Below, one piece after another: positions 33,904 to 36,966 of a stretch of DNA of 36,966 nucleotides. The DNA is from Planctomycetota bacterium. Its GTDB lineage: Bacteria; Planctomycetota; UBA1135; UBA2386. The DNA lies in NCBI GenBank assembly GCA_016794035.1, contig JAEUHS010000056.1:1-36966 (forward strand), read 5' to 3'. The position numbers and the translations under genes were made by a program. The notes beneath the pieces were generated by a model. That model saw only the letters and a list, made by a program, of their open reading frames with translations, made no database searches and had not been told where the DNA came from. Every line of letters starts with the position of its first letter. Position 1 is the stretch's first letter.

Positions 33904-36218
33904 GCGGCCTCGCTCTGCTCGCCCGGCGGCACCACCGCGGCGCCATCGAGCATGCCCTGCAGGATCGCGCGCGCGACGCCCTTGCTGCGGCCGCCGAGGC
34001 CCGCCGACGGGCCGATGCACGACGGGCAACCGCTGCGGCAGGCGCACCTCTGCACCAGGGCCAGCGCCGCGCCGAGGATGTCGCGGTGCACGCGGAAGAT
34101 GCGCTCGGCGAGGCCGACGCCGTTCGGCACGCGGTCGTAGAGGATCAACGTCGGCGCCTCGAAGTGCGGCTGCAGCGCCTCGGCCAGCACCTTGACGTCG
34201 CCGGGGTCGACGTGCACGAACAGCGGCACCAGGCCCTGCAGCAGTTCGCCGACGCCCTGCAGGCAGCTGGCCTCGCCGCCCTTCTTCAGGCCCAGCCTCG
34301 CCACCAGTTCCGGCTGCAGCACCAGCGCGCACGCCTCGGTGTCGAACTCCTCGGGCGGCAGGTGGATCTCGCCGATGCCGACGTTCTCGCGCGTGTAGAA
34401 CTTGATCTTCTTGAACGCCTTGGCGAGCGTGCTGACGTGCACCTCGCCGCGATGCGCGGTGTAGCTGCCGTGTGATTGGCGCTCGTCGAGCTGCAGGATC
34501 TTGACCTCGGTCTCGGTGTCGGCCTCGGTGTAGTAGTCGGCGTCGATGCGGCGCACGAACGCCCGGCGGTCGTCGTAGTCGAACCGCTCGACCAGCCAGG
34601 TGTCGCCCTGGTGGCCGTAGATCGCGCCCTGGTAGACCTCGGTGATCGCCGACGGCCGGTCGATCTCGGCCAGGATCGTCTTCGACTCGACGTCCTGGAT
34701 CGTGACGTTGTCCATGTCGGCCGCGGTCAGGCTGACGCCCTCGGCCGGGTAGGTGCGGTCGGCGTAGTGGTAGCGGCCACCCTGGTGCACCAGCACCCCC
34801 ACGTCGTGGGTCAGGAACTCGAGCACCTCACGGGTGCCCGGCGCCTGGCCGAACGCCTCGTCCGCGTCGAACGGCAGCTCGAACGCGGCGCAACGCACGT
34901 GGTTGGTCAGGATGATCGCGTTGTCGGGATCGATGCTGACCTGGTCGCGGCGCGCGTCGAACAGGTAGCCCGGCTGCTGCACCAGGAACTGGTCCATCGC
35001 CGAACTGCGCGCGACCAGCACCACCGCGCTCTCCTGCGTGCGGCGGCCGACGCGGCCGGCACGCTGGAACGTGCTCGACACCGTGCCCGGGTAGCCGACC
35101 AGCACACACACGTCGAGGCTGCCGATGTCGACGCCGAGTTCGAGCGCATTGGTGGAGACGACCGTGCGGATCGTGCCCGAGCGCAGCCCCTTCTCGATCG
35201 AGCGGCGCAGGTTCGGCAGGTAGCCGCCGCGGTAGCCGGCGACCCGTTCCTGGTCGATGTGGCGCGCCTTCGCCTCGTCGCGCAGGTACTTCAGCAGCAC
35301 CTCGGTCTGGTTGCGCGAGCGCGCGAAGAAGATCGTCTGCAGGTCGCTCTGCAGCAGCATGCCGCCGAGCTGGCGCGCGGCCTCGCTGGCCGGCACGCGC
35401 ATGCCGGAGACCGTCGACACGACCTTCGGGTTGAGGAACAGGAAGTGCTTCCTGCCCGCGGGGCTGCCGTCCTCGTCGACGACCTGCACGGGCCGCTCGA
35501 ACAGGCGCCGCGCGTGTTCGCCGGCGTTGCCGATCGTCGCCGACGCGCCGCAGAACACCGGGTCGCTGCCGTAGTGGCGGCAGATGCGCTGCAGCCGGCG
35601 CAGCACGTTCGCGACGTGCGAGCCGTAGATGCCCGACAGCGTGTGCAGTTCGTCGACGACGACGTAGCGCAGGCCGGTGAACAGGCCCTGCCACTTGGTG
35701 TGGTTCGGCAGGATGCCCTGGTGCAGCATGTGCGGGTTGGTCAGCACCAGCGTGCCGCGTTCGCGCAGCGCCTGGCGCACCGACGGCGGCGTGTCCCCGT
35801 CGTAGACCGCGACGGTCAGGTCCTCGTGGCCGCAGGCGCGCAGCAGCGTCTCGACGTCGGCCATCTGGTCGCGCGCCAGCGCCTTGGTCGGGTAGAGGTA
35901 GAGCGCGCGCGCGTCCAGGCCATCACGCAGCAGGGCGTCGAGCACGGGCAGGTGGTAGCAGAGCGACTTGCCCGACGCGGTCGAGGTCGCGACGACGCAA
36001 TGGCGGCGTTCGTGCAGCAGGTCGGCGGCTTGCCGTTGGTGCGAGTAGAGCTCGTGGATGCCGCGCGCGTGCAGCGCTGCGCGCAGGTCGCCGTGCAGCC
36101 AGTCGGGGAACGGCTGCAACCGCGCCGGCCGCGGCTCCGTGCGGTGCCAGGCGTCGACGGTGCCGACGCCGTCGTCCTGCGGCTCGCGGAGCCGGCGTAC
36201 GAACGCGCTCAGGTCCAT
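33897..36218 (-). CDS. DEAD/H-box helicase with DUF1998-type zinc module, MrfA/YprA-like
   Basis: A 773-residue superfamily 2 helicase. The Q-motif-like region HELYSHQRQAADLL precedes Walker A STASGKS (about residue 79). Walker B is VVDELHTL, motif III is CGASATI, and the second RecA domain carries SRNQTEVLL and the arginine motif QRAGRVGRR. The C-terminal part ends in a four-Cys site CACRSGCPSC (spacing C-x-C-x3-C-x2-C) typical of the DUF1998 module of MrfA. The whole layout, including LFFxRSR-type and TNALELGVDIG motifs, matches MrfA/YprA and yeast Hrq1. Its stop overlaps the exonuclease start. It lies 72 bp downstream of the Uma2 gene. The ATG 36218 has only a weak ribosome site. Confidence 0.93.
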   Translation of the reverse strand: MDLSAFVRRLREPQDDGVGTVDAWHRTEPRPARLQPFPDWLHGDLRAALHARGIHELYSHQRQAADLLHERRHCVVATSTASGKSLCYHLPVLDALLRDGLDARALYLYPTKALARDQMADVETLLRACGHEDLTVAVYDGDTPPSVRQALRERGTLVLTNPHMLHQGILPNHTKWQGLFTGLRYVVVDELHTLSGIYGSHVANVLRRLQRICRHYGSDPVFCGASATIGNAGEHARRLFERPVQVVDEDGSPAGRKHFLFLNPKVVSTVSGMRVPASEAARQLGGMLLQSDLQTIFFARSRNQTEVLLKYLRDEAKARHIDQERVAGYRGGYLPNLRRSIEKGLRSGTIRTVVSTNALELGVDIGSLDVCVLVGYPGTVSSTFQRAGRVGRRTQESAVVLVARSSAMDQFLVQQPGYLFDARRDQVSIDPDNAIILTNHVRCAAFELPFDADEAFGQAPGTREVLEFLTHDVGVLVHQGGRYHYADRTYPAEGVSLTAADMDNVTIQDVESKTILAEIDRPSAITEVYQGAIYGHQGDTWLVERFDYDDRRAFVRRIDADYYTEADTETEVKILQLDERQSHGSYTAHRGEVHVSTLAKAFKKIKFYTRENVGIGEIHLPPEEFDTEACALVLQPELVARLGLKKGGEASCLQGVGELLQGLVPLFVHVDPGDVKVLAEALQPHFEAPTLILYDRVPNGVGLAERIFRVHRDILGAALALVQRCACRSGCPSCIGPSAGLGGRSKGVARAILQGMLDGAAVVPPGEQSEAAW

Positions 36219-36290
36219 CGCCGGACCCCGTGCCAGTACCCACCCATGGCTCAGATCCTACGCGGCGCCCGAACGAACGCCAAACAGGCT

Positions 36291-36966
36291 TCAGCCGGGT
36301 CCCGCGGCCGCGAGGCGCGCTACGAACTCGGCGTGCTCGTCGGTGCTGCAGCCGCGGTGGATCGCCGCCTGCAGCGCGAGTTCGTGCTGCCGCAGCAGCG
36401 CCTCGACATCGAGCCAGAGGCCGGGGAACACTCGGCTGCGCAGGATGCCGTCGGCATCCATCTCCTGCCGGCGATACGCACCGCGCTCGAGCACGAACCA
36501 ATCCACCTCACCGTCGTCGACACGGTGCACGAGGTATTCGAGCACACCGCTACGGCGGTAGGCGTGGAACTTCTGGTGCAGGTCGTAGCTCACCGAACTG
36601 GCGGCGATCTCGACGACGAGTTCGGGCGGACCCTCGAGGTGGCCGTCCGCCGCTGCGCGCGATCGTCCTCCCGCGCCCTCGGGAAGACGCGCCAACAAGT
36701 CCGGCTGGGGCTCGTTGTCCTGGTCCAGTCGCACGGTCGTGTTGCCGGAAACCACGACCCCCGGCGTCTGGTCCTGAAACCAGCCGAGCCACCTGGACAG
36801 GATGCGCTCCGGAAGCCCGTGCTGGACCAGTCTCACTGGAGACCCCACGTAGACCACCCCCTCGATGAGTTCGGCCTTCTTCAGGTGCGGCATCGCGTCG
36901 TAGCGCCGCTCGAACTCGTCGCGGGTGAGTCGGTCACCGGCGCACAACTCGGGGATCCGAGGCGAT
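36291..36966 (-). CDS. Uma2 family (DUF820) PD-(D/E)XK endonuclease-like protein, start outside window
   Basis: The frame is open to the right edge, and the residues before the TTG at 36947 (PELCAGDRLTRDEFERRYD) match the 'PxLxxGDRLTRxEFERRY' start of Uma2 proteins, so the true start is beyond the window. Family features: EFERRYDAMPHLKKAELIEG, a PQPDLLARLP active-site Asp, and PPELVVEIAASSVSYDLHQK with the Glu/Lys of the nuclease core, followed by HAYRRSGVLEYLVHRV. Uma2 proteins are abundant in Planctomycetes and Cyanobacteria; their biological role is unclear. The gene is 72 bp upstream of the helicase and might be co-transcribed with it. Confidence 0.9.
   Translation of the reverse strand, partial: SPRIPELCAGDRLTRDEFERRYDAMPHLKKAELIEGVVYVGSPVRLVQHGLPERILSRWLGWFQDQTPGVVVSGNTTVRLDQDNEPQPDLLARLPEGAGGRSRAAADGHLEGPPELVVEIAASSVSYDLHQKFHAYRRSGVLEYLVHRVDDGEVDWFVLERGAYRRQEMDADGILRSRVFPGLWLDVEALLRQHELALQAAIHRGCSTDEHAEFVARLAAAGPG

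Noticed and set aside
36219..36240. TGGCACG just before the helicase start as a sigma-54 promoter
   Set aside because: The GC of the -12 box is not at the right spacing and the element lies directly against the start codon.

Overview
The window is a very GC-rich (about 70% by eye) bacterial chromosome segment, densely packed with genes, most in short same-strand runs with 4-bp stop/start overlaps (ATGA or GTGA). The gene content points to Planctomycetota or a close relative in the PVC group. The clues are a Minf_1886/TIGR04138-type protein (a family largely restricted to Planctomycetes and Verrucomicrobia), a Tat-exported Gfo/Idh/MocA oxidoreductase, a DUF1573-like lipoprotein beside a multiheme cytochrome, a DUF5658-type membrane protein, a Uma2 nuclease and an exo-rhamnogalacturonan-lyase-like protein. 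The phylum is an inference and no rRNA or tRNA gene is present to fix it. No mobile element, CRISPR array or phage gene was found.

Positions 1-4862, minus strand: 5'-truncated-by-window dnaK (only its N-terminal half is inside), a MATE exporter, and a regulatory trio of a RsbW-like HATPase, a GAF-PP2C (SpoIIE-type) phosphatase and a single-domain response regulator. Positions 5055-11683, plus strand: a lipoprotein-like peptidoglycan amidase, then a membrane histidine kinase overlapping a sigma-54 activator gene, then a DUF1573-like lipoprotein overlapping a cytochrome with four heme motifs fused to a degenerate 5'-nucleotidase domain. Between the activator and the lipoprotein lie a perfect 26-bp dyad and a sigma-54-like -24/-12 element at enhancer-like distance. 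This suggests that the two-component pair controls the redox operon.

Positions 11709-20641, minus strand: an S9D-type peptidase, the Minf_1886 protein, and a tightly overlapped replication block, transcribed as dnaA-like, then tmk, then holB, preceded by a 991-residue TPR/gluzincin peptidase-like protein. The DnaA-like protein has lost the usual DnaA-box-reading signature. Positions 20728-23294 hold a YkgJ-type Cys-cluster protein, a hotdog thioesterase (minus) and an HtrA-like protease. Positions 23326-29314, minus strand: a run from a Gfo/Idh oxidoreductase through a DUF5658 protein, a GT4 glycosyltransferase, a lipoprotein and a Nudix hydrolase to a lyase-like protein.

Positions 29462-31126, plus strand: a TPR lipoprotein, then rnpA-yidD without rpmH or yidC. 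Positions 31083-32809, minus strand: a secreted STN/secretin-N domain protein, an ECF sigma factor and a one-TM protein, a possible envelope-to-sigma signalling module. Positions 33013-36966, minus strand: a Uma2 protein running off the window edge and a helicase/exonuclease pair resembling MrfA/MrfB (YprA/YprB), known in Bacillus for mitomycin C damage repair.
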